Origin: Symbiodinium natans
Taxonomy: Eukaryota; Sar; Dinophyceae; Suessiales; Symbiodiniaceae
NCBI GenBank assembly: GCA_905221605.1
Contig: CAJNDS010002584.1
Coordinates: 195,257-259,256, forward strand
Length of the DNA: 64,000 bases
Direction: 5' to 3'
The notes below the pieces were generated by a model, which was not told the DNA's origin, did no database searches, and was given only the letters and a program-made list of their open reading frames with translations. How positions within the stretch are numbered: position 1 is the stretch's first letter; the number at the start of each line of letters is the position of its first letter. Position numbers and translations under genes: made by a program. This document shows positions 31,640 to 41,619 of the stretch, one piece after another.

Positions 31640-33820
31640 GTGTTGAGCGGGTGGGTCGGGTTGGATTGGATTGGATAGGATAGATGGATGCTCATGCCGA
31701 CTTCGCCTTCGAGGAATGGGCCGATCTGCGAACGGTTTCAACCTTCGCAGGACGCCGTTGGAAGGCATGATTGAATGTCAGTTGAGTTTCCAAGCCCAAG
31801 ATTGCAGGGTTGGAGGACTCTGATATATCTGGCGCAGCTATGGCAGCGCAACACCTGTTTCCCTCACCTCGGTCAGCCGCGTAGGAGCTACCAGAGCACA
31901 TGGTGACGAATCCAGGTTGGACTTTCTTCAGGGCGAGAGGAACAATGCCACCATATCTTACGTTCACCAAAACATGGAAAGATGCTTAAAAATTCGTATC
32001 AGTTCTCAGCTGTTAATTGTGAATCGCGGTTAGGTTCTTAATTGCTAGGTTCAACAAGTATTGACCTCAAACGTGCCCCAAGCACGCGCGTCCAGCGCGC
32101 TTCACGCGCCAGCAAAACAACTCTATCACCAATCAGCTGGCAAATACCGCTACATGTCCCTCGCAGGCCACCGCGCAGGTCCAGCAATGGTTGGAGACTC
32201 CCAAACGTCTGGCCGGGCCGTCAACATCCAAACTGGCGCGCTGTGCCCTCAAAAGCTTGGGGCCCCCGATCATGAATTTGCTTCGAGCCTGTCCTACTTC
32301 TGAGCACGCAGAGCCGGCAGAAACCAATAGCCGCCCTGTTCAAGCTCACCCCTTTTACAACTCTGGAGCCTGCCAGTCAGTCCGAGCGAAGGCTCCGAGT
32401 GCAAGTGTGGCGGTGTGAGCAACGTACACGTTTTCTTTCACGAGCCTGTAATTTACACATGATGACAGCAATGTGACAGCAAGGCAATTGACCTGTCGGG
32501 GTAAAGCAACATGAACTTAGAACGAGGTGTAAGCTGTCAGCTTTGACACCATCTAATCAACAGCTCACGATCGTCGCGCAGAAGTACACAGATGCTTCCG
32601 AGGTTATCATCAAGGAGTTTCTTCGTGGAGACTCTTTGGTCGTCGGCCACTTCGAGCAGTGCTGGGGGGCACTGATCAAGATCCACTTGCCCAAAATGGT
32701 GATACTGCCGCACGTTTTGATTAAATTTGCGATGATTCATTTGGTTATATTTACACTTGGTGCATCTTTTGATCTTGGTGTTGTTTGTGTATTTATTTTA
32801 ATTTTGGCCATTCTTCAAAAAGATACAGTCTTAAGATTACTTTTATGGCAAAATATTCTACTACTACGAGTTGAGTATTTTGTTTGAGATTTGTCTGGAA
32901 AATATGAAACTGTTGAAAAAGCCTAAGAAAGAATGACCTCTTTAGAAAAATGTTCCATCTCAAACAAAGTGAGCTGAAGAAAGTGTCAAAAGCAAATAAT
33001 GTATTTCACAATAGTGGTTTCTATATGACATTAAATTGTCATAATACTTACTTTTATATCAACATCAGTGTTTGTGATTCTTTAGGCTTGGCGAAAGGTT
33101 CCCTCAGAACCCTAATTTTACTCACTAAATCTTCAACGAATAAGGTTTGGTCCGTAGACTTAGACGAGTCATGTTTAGGAATGGGGTTTGGCTGAAGCGT
33201 TAAACGAGAAAGTTTCAGGCATAAGGTTCAGCGAGTAAGGTTGAAGAATCAAGCTATCAGCCCAAGAGTCCACGCCCACCTCCCCCTCCCCTCTCCTGCA
33301 ACCTCGCCTTGCCCATGTGCGTGGTTTAGGAATTAACTCACAATAGCTTCGTCGACGTGGGGTACTGCGACAAAAGGTTCTCGACTTACATGCTGGGTGC
33401 ACGCAACACTCGCAACAGATGCACCATGGAAAACGCACGCCCATGACAGGCTGCTCTCTTTGGATTTGGGATTTGTTGGATTCTTGTATTTGTGGGCAAA
33501 ATTCACAGATAGCGATTTTTCTCTCAGAAATTGTTTTTCGACAAGCTTGTCTTCAGCAAATCAAGTACACAGTGTTTACTAATCAAATACCATTTTCGTT
33601 CCATGTTTTCGATGTGTTGGAAGTGATGAAGTATAGGACGTGTTTCTCTGTTGGCACGGTTCCACATAGAATCAGACTTTCCGAGAAAGGACGTTGCCAT
33701 AAATGTTCAGCATGTCATGCTCATGGGTATTTACGAGGGTTTTCATATGAAAAGAACAAACTCGATCACGGTGGGTGACCACGAGAATCCGTATATGTGC
33801 ATGCGTATGCTGTACATGTA
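31640..33820. other. no supported gene; AT-rich in part
   Basis: Includes two AT-richer stretches (about 32700-33150 and 33430-33800). The frame 32543-32887 has a hydrophobic C-terminal half (LGASFDLGVVCVFILILAIL) and no family match. Nothing else is supportable. Confidence 0.35.
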
Positions 33821-33834
33821 TTGCGCCTCCGCTC

Positions 33835-34045
33835 GGAAGGCGCGGATCAAAGCTGAGAAAGAGCGGGCCGCCAAAGAGAAGAGAGAGCTGGACCGCCACC
33901 TGCGCTGCGACCGTCCCTTCGAAACTTCTCACAACATTGTTCGGTTCATGACATGCTGTTTGCTAGAGTAACGACCCCAGGAGCAACATGAGAAGGATGA
34001 GAGACGCCGCAACGAAGAGGAGGCGGGGTCGTCGTCACCAAAATA
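33835..34045 (+). CDS. coiled-coil exons (continuation)
   Basis: Exon at about 33838-33918 reads ARIKAEKERAAKEKRELDRH. A second at about 33980-34045 reads EQHEKDERRRNEEEAGSSSP and meets TAG unless a GC donor inside it is used. Both match the composition of the upstream and downstream exons, which is why I assign them to the same gene. Confidence 0.5.
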
Positions 34046-35129
34046 GGCGTCTGGTAAGTTTGACGCTGCGCGAACCTGCCTCGGCCGGGGCCGGCCTGCC
34101 GAGCGGCGAGGCAACCGCACGGTTGATGACAACAGAGACTAGCAGGGTGTTGGGGGTGGGGGAGGGCGGGGGCCTGCGCCCCGTTCAAATGCCCTCGGTG
34201 GATGGGGCGGTGGTGGGGGGCGTGGTGGGTCGGCGCCCTTTGGTCAGGATGCATGGTCCGGTGCCGGGGAGGGGATTAGAGGTGGGGTACCCAATTTATG
34301 TACCCCAAACACCTACTGCCTGAGGCCTCGGCGGATGTGTCTGCAAAAATCTAGCATTCACTCGTCCCCCAACCGTCCGTTCCAGCTCTTAAGGCTTGAA
34401 GCTCCACATTGCGCGCAGAAGTGCAAAACAAAATGAAACGAAACATCAAGCGGCATCAAAAAAACCCGCAGACCTGTGAAAGCGGGAAGGTGCTGGTCAG
34501 GAGCCATGCCCTCCCTCATGTTTACCCACTGTTGGCGAGCAGCACATAGCACCCGGTCGAATCAACATTGTCACGGAACACTCCCGCCAGCAGAGTATTT
34601 GGTGTGTCAGAGTGCTTATCGCTATCCGAATGTATCCATCGGGCCACAAACAAATCACAGTCGCTGACAGGCGACATCCACCCCTCCCAATTGGGGAAGG
34701 AGAACATAAAAAGACATGGCTGTGGATAATGCGCTCCCTGCTATCGAAGTTGTGTAGGAACTACAGTTGCCATAGTGTGGTGCACGTGAGCTCCACGTGA
34801 GCGTGTGGAGCTCCTTGAAATGGATCTCGAAAGTCTGCGATCTGAACCCATGCTGCCGCTGCATCCCATTGCGCTGTCAACGCCCCCCAGGTGTGATTGG
34901 ATACAAACGGCAACCTCAACATGATTGCTCTTCTCTTTCCTTCCTCACCTGGTGCTTGAGGAGCTTCTGCTTTGTGGCCGCTGGGATGGTGTCTTGTGTT
35001 GTTCTTGCACTTCTTTGAAGCGCCCTTCTTCGGTCTACGGACCTGGCAATTAAACACATCGAGTCACACTGTTGCCGCGGTTCCCTGTGCCCATCTCATC
35101 GTGGAACCTCCCGAATGTACATGGCCTAA

Positions 35130-35660
35130 GGTCAATTCGGCCGTGATAATTGTAAACGCTTGCGCGCGCCGCCTCGGCAGCCGGGCCAGCCCCAGGACAG
35201 GAAAGGAGGAAAGAGGGTTTCGCAAAAAAAGGGAGGAAGGGCAGAGCGGGTGTGGGGGTCGGGGGGGGGTTGGGGGGGGTGAGGGGGGGGTTGGGGGGTG
35301 GGGGGGTTGGGGGGGGGGGAGGGGGGGGGGGGGGGTGGGGGGGGGGGGGGGGGGGTGGGGGGGGGGGGGGGGGGTGGGGGGGGTGGGGGGGGGGGGGGGG
35401 GTGGGGGGGGTGGGGGGGGTGGGGGGTGGGGGGTTTTGAGGCACTCCCCTGTAGGAGCCACCGACAAGCGGGACCCTCCACGGCATCGGTTGCAGCTCCT
35501 CCAAGGGATTGGGGGGGGTCCCACAGGCCGGGGGGGGGGGGGGGTTGCGTCAAAAAATTTGGCATGGGGGGAAGGGTTGGGTTAGGGGGAAGGAGGCCCG
35601 ATCCGGGTCTGCTTCTCGGCAGGAAGCCGAGGCGAATTAAGGCCCAGTTTGTATGAAGTG
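35130..35660. repeat. dispersed element, copy B
   Basis: Left part (35141-35200) matches 23225-23285 and 53400-53465: ATTGTAAACGCTTG, then GCGCGCCGCCTC, then CAGCCGGGCCAGCCC. Right part (35570-35650) matches 23489-23555: AAGGGTTGGG, then a CCxGATCCxG word, then a TCGGC/GCCGA pair. The copy is interrupted by the poly-G tract, which may be an expansion inside the element. Confidence 0.6.
35255..35440. repeat. near-pure poly-G tract (GGGGGT units)
   Basis: About 185 bp with almost only G, broken by single T and a few A. It would form many G-quadruplex options on the + strand. A second pure G run of about 16 is at 35530. Confidence 0.95.
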
Positions 35661-36191
35661 CAAACAGGCTCGGGCTTGTGCCCGATCAAGATCGTAACTG
35701 CATCCAGAATGTCACCAACAAACCGCTAACGCCCATCAGCGGAACTTGGTCCATATGACTCTTGTACCAAACATTGGTAGCGCAGTCAAGAGCAAATTCC
35801 CAATTCCCCGCTCGGATTGGCATGGCTGTGGCCCGCAGCGCTTTATGTACTTCATGTTGTGTCTGGTGAACCTTGTCGCAACAGAAGCAGCCACCGGCGG
35901 TGATGACCGGGCGAAGGTAAATCAGGTCGTGCTAAGTCATGTTCAGTCTATAACTATGTAAGTAGCCTTCTGAGATTCAGATTGACTTATAAGCTTATTT
36001 GAACGTGGTTTTTGGGTTCGCGCGGAATGAGGGAAGCGCTAAGCAGTGCAGAAGAAGCACCGCGTCAACGCATGTGCCCACCGGCGGAGTGCGATGACCC
36101 CCCCCCCCCCCCAAGAAATGCAGTGCGCATGCCAAAAACACCACGCTTGCTGACATCGTCTTGTCAGGCGGCGAAGCGAGCAGCCGAAGCT

Positions 36192-37517
36192 ACTGAAGCC
36201 GCCAAGAGAAGGCCATGCACGGCAACTTGAAACAGTTGATCTCAGCCGACGGCACTGTGCCAACACTGAGTGCGGCTGCAATGTTTGAGTTGTCTTTGCG
36301 GTCCCGTGGCATGTGCTTCGTGTCAGGCTGGCTGAGCGGAAGAAGCAGCAGGCGCAGAAAACCTACCAAAACAGAGCATGGTTGACTTGGCCGGAGCTCC
36401 CTCGTCTTAAGACAGCGTTGCATGAGGACAAGCTGAGAAAAGATGAGGAGGACTCGCGAAGGGAATGCTTTTGAGGGAGTGGCATGAGTCGTATGCTTGT
36501 TTGGTGTGAACATCTGTTGGCAACAAACATGCCGGGACAAAACGCTGGGGTGCAGAGGAGGCGTCGCAGCGGGCCGAGAGCCAGGGCAGCCGCAGCCGCC
36601 ATCGGGAGGAGAGCGCGGAGGCGGCCTCCGCAGCCTCCGCGGAGGCGCTGCGCCGCGCCGGGGAGCGGGTGCGGCACCGCTCTTTGGAGCGGAGGAGGGA
36701 GGAGAAGGAGCTGAAAGCCAAGGAGGCCTTGCAGAGGTGCGAGGTGGAGGAGGAGCTCCGGGCCGCCCGCGAGGAGCTCGAGGCCCGGCGCCGCTGCGCG
36801 GCGCAGCGCGCCGCCTCGCGGCAGCGCCGGGAGAAGGAGCAGGAGGACAAGCTGAGGGCGGAGCGCGAGGAGCAGAACGCGCAGATGAAGGAGAAGCGCC
36901 AGCTCTACCGGAACCCCCGGGCCATCGCGGAGCTCCGAGCCTCGGAGGCGCCCATGCCGCTGACGCACGAGCAGCGCCGCTCCCACTCCCGGCGCCGCCA
37001 GGCGGAGCAGGACAAGATGCGGCGCTACGCCGACGGGGGGCCTGTCGAGACCGAGGACAGCGGCCGTCCGCCGCCGCTGCCGGGTGGCGCCTCCGGCTCC
37101 CGCGTGCGGCGCGGCAGCCGGAAGGCGGCCGAACGTGCCCGGCTATCGCCCAGCTCCTCGCTCACGCACTGCTCGGAGACGGACTCGGTGCTCGAGCCCT
37201 TGGAGGAGCCCGCAGAGCCCGCGGAGCCCACGGAGCACCCTCCGCCGACCACGGCGACCACGGCGACCCCAACTGGCGAAGGAAGCGTCCGAGAAACTCC
37301 AGAACATGCGCCGCATGCGCCTGGCCTGTCTGGCGTGAGCCATGACATCCACGTCGATGAGAGCCAAGTCTGCCAAGTGCCAGAAGAACTGGTGCCGGAG
37401 CCAGTGGAAGACCCGCTGGAGCCATTGGAGCCATTGGAGCCTGAGGGTCCTGAGGAGTTGGAGGACTTGGACGAGGTCGAGTCCAACTTGAGCATTAGTC
37501 TTCACATCAAGATTTGA
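36192..37517 (+). CDS. C-terminal exons of the coiled-coil protein
   Basis: Three pieces: about 36170-36211 (AAKRAAEATEAAKRR), 36327-~36460 (LAERKKQQAQKTYQN to KLRKDEEDSRR) and the last exon 36558-37517 (319 codons plus stop). The last exon is by far the longest in the gene. It reads as an uninterrupted Arg/Glu-rich helix (EEKELKAKEALQRCEVEEEL, later REKEQEDKLRAEREEQNAQM), a basic stretch LTHEQRRSHSRRRQAEQDKM, then a Pro/Glu-rich acidic tail with EPLEEPAEPAEPTE and EPLEPLEPLEPEG repeats, ending SISLHIKI. Acceptors are AG-G. No known domain is visible; a cytoskeletal or basal-body scaffold is possible but not shown. Confidence 0.7.
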
Positions 37518-38280
37518 GATTTGAGTCTGGTGAGCCTACACTGTACCCCATTGTGCAGAGTGCATCATTAGACTGTGTCTTCCTGTCACCCGAAACCCGC
37601 TCCATTTGACGACTCATCTGCCTTTGCCTTAGCCTTAGCCTTCTCATTAGCCTCAGGCGTGTCACCACCTGCCAACAAGGGCGGGGCATGCGAGAGCCTT
37701 CAGGACGACCCAAAGCTGATTGAACAACTTTGCGGCAGGCTTGTGGGCTCGGGCCTTGCGGGCCTTGCCAAGCCAGCGAAAGCCAGTGCTTGACACTGCA
37801 GACCTTGCAGCCCTTCGGTTCAGAAGCAGGGGCAGCAAGCTTTGCACATTGACTGAGAAATTTCATCTGAGCCGCGGCTGCAAGTCGTTTGGGCACCGGA
37901 AGTCCCATGACACCGCCTGACATGACTCTCCTTGTTGAGCACACAGGAACTACGCAACATGATCATCCGTCCCGGCCCTGGTGGCAGGCCTTTTCCGCTA
38001 TGATGTAAGAACCCAGAGTGCCAGGTTCAATGGGCCTTTGCCTGTTCTGCATGGCTTCGGGCCATTCCCCCACGCACCCGTCGCACAACCAGGCAGCAGG
38101 GGAGAGTAAACGGGATGTCGCAGGCTATATAGAACATTTGATAATGGCTGCTCACGTTCACGTCAGGCCATGCAGGCCATGGCAGTGGGTCCGGATGGAG
38201 ACCTGAGCAACGGGTCCACCGCAAAGTTTCAGCAACACTTTCGCGTGGCTGCGTAGCTTGTCCATGCTTGTTCGACCCCG
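37518..38280. other. intergenic; no supported gene
   Basis: Short frames only. No motif, no repeat array of note. Confidence 0.4.
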
Positions 38281-38289
38281 CATTGGTCG

Positions 38290-39250
38290 CTTCCCCGTGC
38301 GGTGCTGAGGCCGCACAGGCTGATGCGGAACGAACTCCCCGACGGGTCCCTGTCAGAGATCGAGCAAGGCTGCGCTCTCAGCTGCAAGGAAAAGCATGGA
38401 AGAGGGTGGAAAGAGCGTCTATATTTGTATGTGTATATGAGATCTGTAATCAAATATTTACGCATGTATGGGTTCGGTGTACGGGTGTAGCATGTAAATG
38501 TACGCATGCGTGCATGCACGTACCTGTATGTATGTGTACGTGCATTGTGTATGTGTGTAGTCGTGTATTTTGAACCTGTGCTGATGGTAGGGCGGATGCA
38601 AAGCCGAGGCCAGGTGCGAGCAGCGCAACAGGCAGAGATGCTCGAGGCCCTCAACCCTTTTTTCTCCCCACCCCTTTTCCACTCGTAGAGAGCGAGCTGC
38701 GACGGCAAGTTCAGAGCAGTTAAGGTCCCCGTCTTGGAAAGTTTCCCCAGTAATGTCCAGAGGAGGCGATTCCTATCTCGGCGTCCGACATCGCGTACCG
38801 CGCGCCTTGGAGTCGCAGCTGGCAAGAGCACAGGGACCACACAAGGGCCAGACAGACACAGAGAAGGGTACTACTTTTTGGGTGATTCTCTTGGGCTTGT
38901 CACAAAGGCGATGGACTTGCTAATGGGCACCACAGGCATGACAGAGGAGGACTCGAAGTGCTACAATGAGCCACAGTGTGCAACTCCACAAGCAGCTTGC
39001 AAAGCCCTCTGAACACCTGTTGCCGAGCTTTGCAGGACTACCCGTTCGCACGGCCCTCAGCTTGAGCTGACCAATAGTCGGAGATTTTGAAAGCTAGTTC
39101 ACTCACTGCCAGGCATGCATTTGCAATCCAGAAGGCGTGTGCGAGGGCGACCCGTCAGACGCTTATCTCCATGCTTCCTCGGATCAGTCGGCAGCCTTCG
39201 ACAGCCAGCTGTGCCTGCTGAGCAATGCCACCTCGCTCAGGGCCGAGACG
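38290..39250 (+). CDS. possible exons of an unrecognised gene
   Basis: Coding-like pieces: about 38320-38395 (RNELPDGSLSEIEQGCALSC), 38752-38870 (MSRGGDSYLGVRHRVPRALE then SQLARAQGPHKGQTDTEKG), 38935-39012 (GMTEEDSKCYNEPQCATPQA, then stop) and about 39132-39250 (VCEGDPSDAYLHASSDQSAA then CLLSNATSLRAETTC). The paired cysteines suggest a secreted or luminal segment. Splice joins are not resolved and no family is recognised. An alternating purine-pyrimidine TGTA/TGCA-rich tract (38415-38580) lies in one of the gaps. Confidence 0.35.
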
Positions 39251-40030
39251 ACTTGCAAAGGACGAGCAGGTCAGCAAAATGCAGCATCTCGCCTCTCATG
39301 GGTGCAGGCGCTCTCGCACTGGCGAGTTTTTTCAGCCGAGCGACAATGCTGCAAGACCCATAGCAGAGCTCAGAAGCTTGGAAGAAGTTTGTCCGCAGGC
39401 GCTCGCGGCTCCTGCCCTGGTCCTCCTCTTCCAGCTGCCGATTGAGTTTCGTTAGGGTCTCACCGTTAGGGTCTTACTGTTTGCAAGGTGAGTTTCCGGA
39501 CTGGTTACGGACCCGTCGCAGATGTGTGTGTGTGTGTGTGCGCGCGCGTCTTTTTATCCGGATCCTCATCATGGACCTACGTGGACCTTAATTAACTTTG
39601 AGACCGCCAGCGGTGAAATAGCTGCCATTGATGCCGGCCGAGCGGACTGTCTCACAAAAGGATCGGATACTCGGAGAATAGTAGTTGAGTGCAGGTTAAA
39701 GTGCAGGCTGCTTCGGCTTCGGATGTTCGGATCTGCTGACCTGTTGTGGTGGTGGTGAAGTGGCTGTACCTATTTTTCACATATGAGCTATGAATGCGAA
39801 GGTTTGTCTTCTCGTCGTTGCAAAGGTTTGCTGGGCCGGTCTCTGCATGTCATGCAGCGCCTTCGAGATGATACTGTATACCCGAATTTACCCCTCTAAT
39901 TAAAGTCGAAGTCTTTTTTCTGCCAATGTCCGAAACCCAACTTTGTTGCGGCGCCGCAAGTTTTGTTTTCTGAAACACTGCGCAACTCACTGCCTCATTC
40001 TGAGAGCAATATTATATTCTGAGCACAACT
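39251..40030. other. no supported gene
   Basis: Contains a short (TG)n/(CG)n tract (about 39522-39548). No exon with support. Confidence 0.4.
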
Positions 40031-40039
40031 TTGCACTCT

Positions 40040-40096
40040 GCCATCTTTTGGAGACTTGAACTCTCCGTCTTGGTTCCACGATTTTGGGCTCAAAAG
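40040..40096 (+). promoter_or_regulatory. possible relict dinoflagellate spliced-leader sequence(s)
   Basis: ATTTTGGGCTCAAAAG at 40081-40096 matches the 3' half of the conserved dinoflagellate spliced leader (ATTTTGGCTCAAG) apart from one extra G and two extra A. A weaker match, GCCATCTTTTGG then CTTGAA, is at 40040-40060. Both precede the ATG of an intronless gene by under 80 bases, where a reverse-transcribed trans-spliced mRNA would leave them. With insertions needed, chance similarity is not excluded. Confidence 0.35.
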
Positions 40097-40114
40097 AGGC
40101 TTTGGCGGGCGCAT

Positions 40115-40927
40115 ATGGGCGCCTCAGCCGTGAAGATCGACGCCGGCCAAGAAGATGGCATCGACCTTGGGCCACCGGAGGCCTTGCCGGAGGCCTTGCC
40201 AGGTTCTCTGCACGGCTGCGTCTGTTCCTTGAAGACCCTGGCTGCCCAAGCTTTTCTGGTGGCTCAGGGGTCCCTGCTGGTAGAGTCTAAGGCCTCCTCC
40301 GGAGAGCCTTTCGTCCTGGAACAGGGGCTTTGGGTGAGGGGCCGCCAATGGGGCCAAAGGAAGGGAAGCCTCCCTGGAACTCTGATGAGAAGCCGCGCCA
40401 GACGGTGCTCGCTGCGCTCCTTGCGCCGGCCCTTGGACTACCTCGTGGCCCTGGAGAGCGAGCACGTGTCCCGGGTGTCTCTGAGCCGCTATGACGGCTC
40501 CGAGCCCTTTCGTGCCGGAGCCACCTTCGAGCTGCGCGTCCCAGAGCGGGACGGGCTCCTTCAAGGCTCGGACTCGGCCCGCTTCGTGTGCTTCATGCTC
40601 GCCGAGCGCCCGGGCCTCTACCTTTGGATTGACAAAGATGGCCGGCTGGCGGTTCAGAAGTACTCCTTCCGTGGCCGGGAAGCTTTCTACTTCCAGTTGG
40701 TCGATGAGGAGGGAACAGCGCCCTCCCTGGTTGTGGATGTGGAGAGCCCAGTGCTCGGTTCGGAACCTGCGCAGCAAGACGGTCCTTTGGGTTTCCTCGC
40801 TTCTCTCGATTTTACCCCGAGCTTCTCTCTGCCGGTTCCCGGAGACCCAGACTTGGAGAAGGCGGTTATGGCATCCCTGGCTTTGGAAGACGTCAAAGAT
40901 GTCAAAGACTTCGATCCCGTGGATTAG
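40115..40927 (+). CDS. intronless gene, 270-aa protein of unknown function
   Basis: One uninterrupted frame from ATG (MGASAVKIDAGQEDG) to TAG, unlike most genes here, which are cut into exons of 30-100 nt. The protein has a Leu/Ala-rich start, a basic centre (MRSRARRCSLRSLRRPLDYL), a soluble beta-rich stretch (RFVCFMLAERPGLYLWIDKD, then REAFYFQLVDEEGTAPSL) and an acidic end (SLALEDVKDVKDFDPVD). No signal peptide or membrane segment is clear and I recognise no family. The open frame continues upstream without ATG. The uninterrupted frame plus the spliced-leader-like upstream sequence suggests a retroposed gene copy. Confidence 0.65.
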   Translation: MGASAVKIDAGQEDGIDLGPPEALPEALPGSLHGCVCSLKTLAAQAFLVAQGSLLVESKASSGEPFVLEQGLWVRGRQWGQRKGSLPGTLMRSRARRCSLRSLRRPLDYLVALESEHVSRVSLSRYDGSEPFRAGATFELRVPERDGLLQGSDSARFVCFMLAERPGLYLWIDKDGRLAVQKYSFRGREAFYFQLVDEEGTAPSLVVDVESPVLGSEPAQQDGPLGFLASLDFTPSFSLPVPGDPDLEKAVMASLALEDVKDVKDFDPVD

Positions 40928-41619
40928 TGGCTTTTCTGCGGGCTAACTGTGGACGAATGTCGCATCGCCGGCAGATGCACGAACAATGACGGTACTAGAC
41001 GACTGACTGCCTTGAAGTCGACGCTCTGACCGGTTCTGCCGTCGGTTGGACATGGACATTTGACCGTTTCCGCGCCCGTGCTCAGACCGAACCAGCAAGC
41101 CGCTGTGCAGCAACAAGCTCCACAGGAGACGCTACTGTGGACACCACGAAAAACTCCAGAAGGATGAGCAGCTACATCACTTACAATCGAGTCCTGGCTG
41201 CCATGTTCAAGTAGCCGAGTCACTTGCATTGGCTTACGTAGCAGGGCGTGTGCAAAATATCTCGAGTGGGTACAGTTAGATCTTTTGAGTGTGGTCGAGC
41301 ATGCAAGATCTTGAGTACGTACGGCTTCATTGATGGGTTAGAAAGCGTCAATTCCAGGTCAGGGTACCCTGAATGTCAAGCTGACACCAGACTCTGAATC
41401 CCAGAGAGAAGCCCCCGGCCGAAGACGGGCTCATTTGATGAAGATTAAGAACATACCTTCATTCTCTTGATGTAGTAGGCCACAAAACCCTGGATTCTTG
41501 ATTTGCTGTTGAGCCTCCTTGCGTTGGGCCTGACATGGCTGCTTGAGCCACCGCGTGCTAGAAGGACGTAGGAAGGGGAGAGTGAGAGCTTCCGAGAGGG
41601 CGAGAAAGCAAACGAGATG
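40928..41619. other. intergenic; no supported gene
   Basis: Lies between the intronless gene and the segmental duplication. Short frames only on both strands. Confidence 0.4.

Larger units (their letters stand above)
34046..36180. other. intronic or intergenic, holding dispersed element B and a poly-G tract
   Basis: Apart from the two repeats listed separately, only short frames are present. The Gly-rich and Pro-rich frames of 35.0-35.6 kb on both strands are artefacts of the poly-G tract. Confidence 0.5.

Noticed and set aside
32540-32890. Small membrane protein (114 codons)
   Set aside because: Only the AT-rich half is hydrophobic, the other half is equally open on the minus strand, and no start context or homologue is evident.
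35050-35656. Pro-rich and Gly-rich proteins around the poly-G tract
   Set aside because: Homopolymer artefact, open in several frames on both strands.
36363-36986. 207-codon Leu-rich minus-strand gene
   Set aside because: Antisense shadow of the Arg/Glu-rich coiled-coil exon (Glu codons read as Leu on the other strand).
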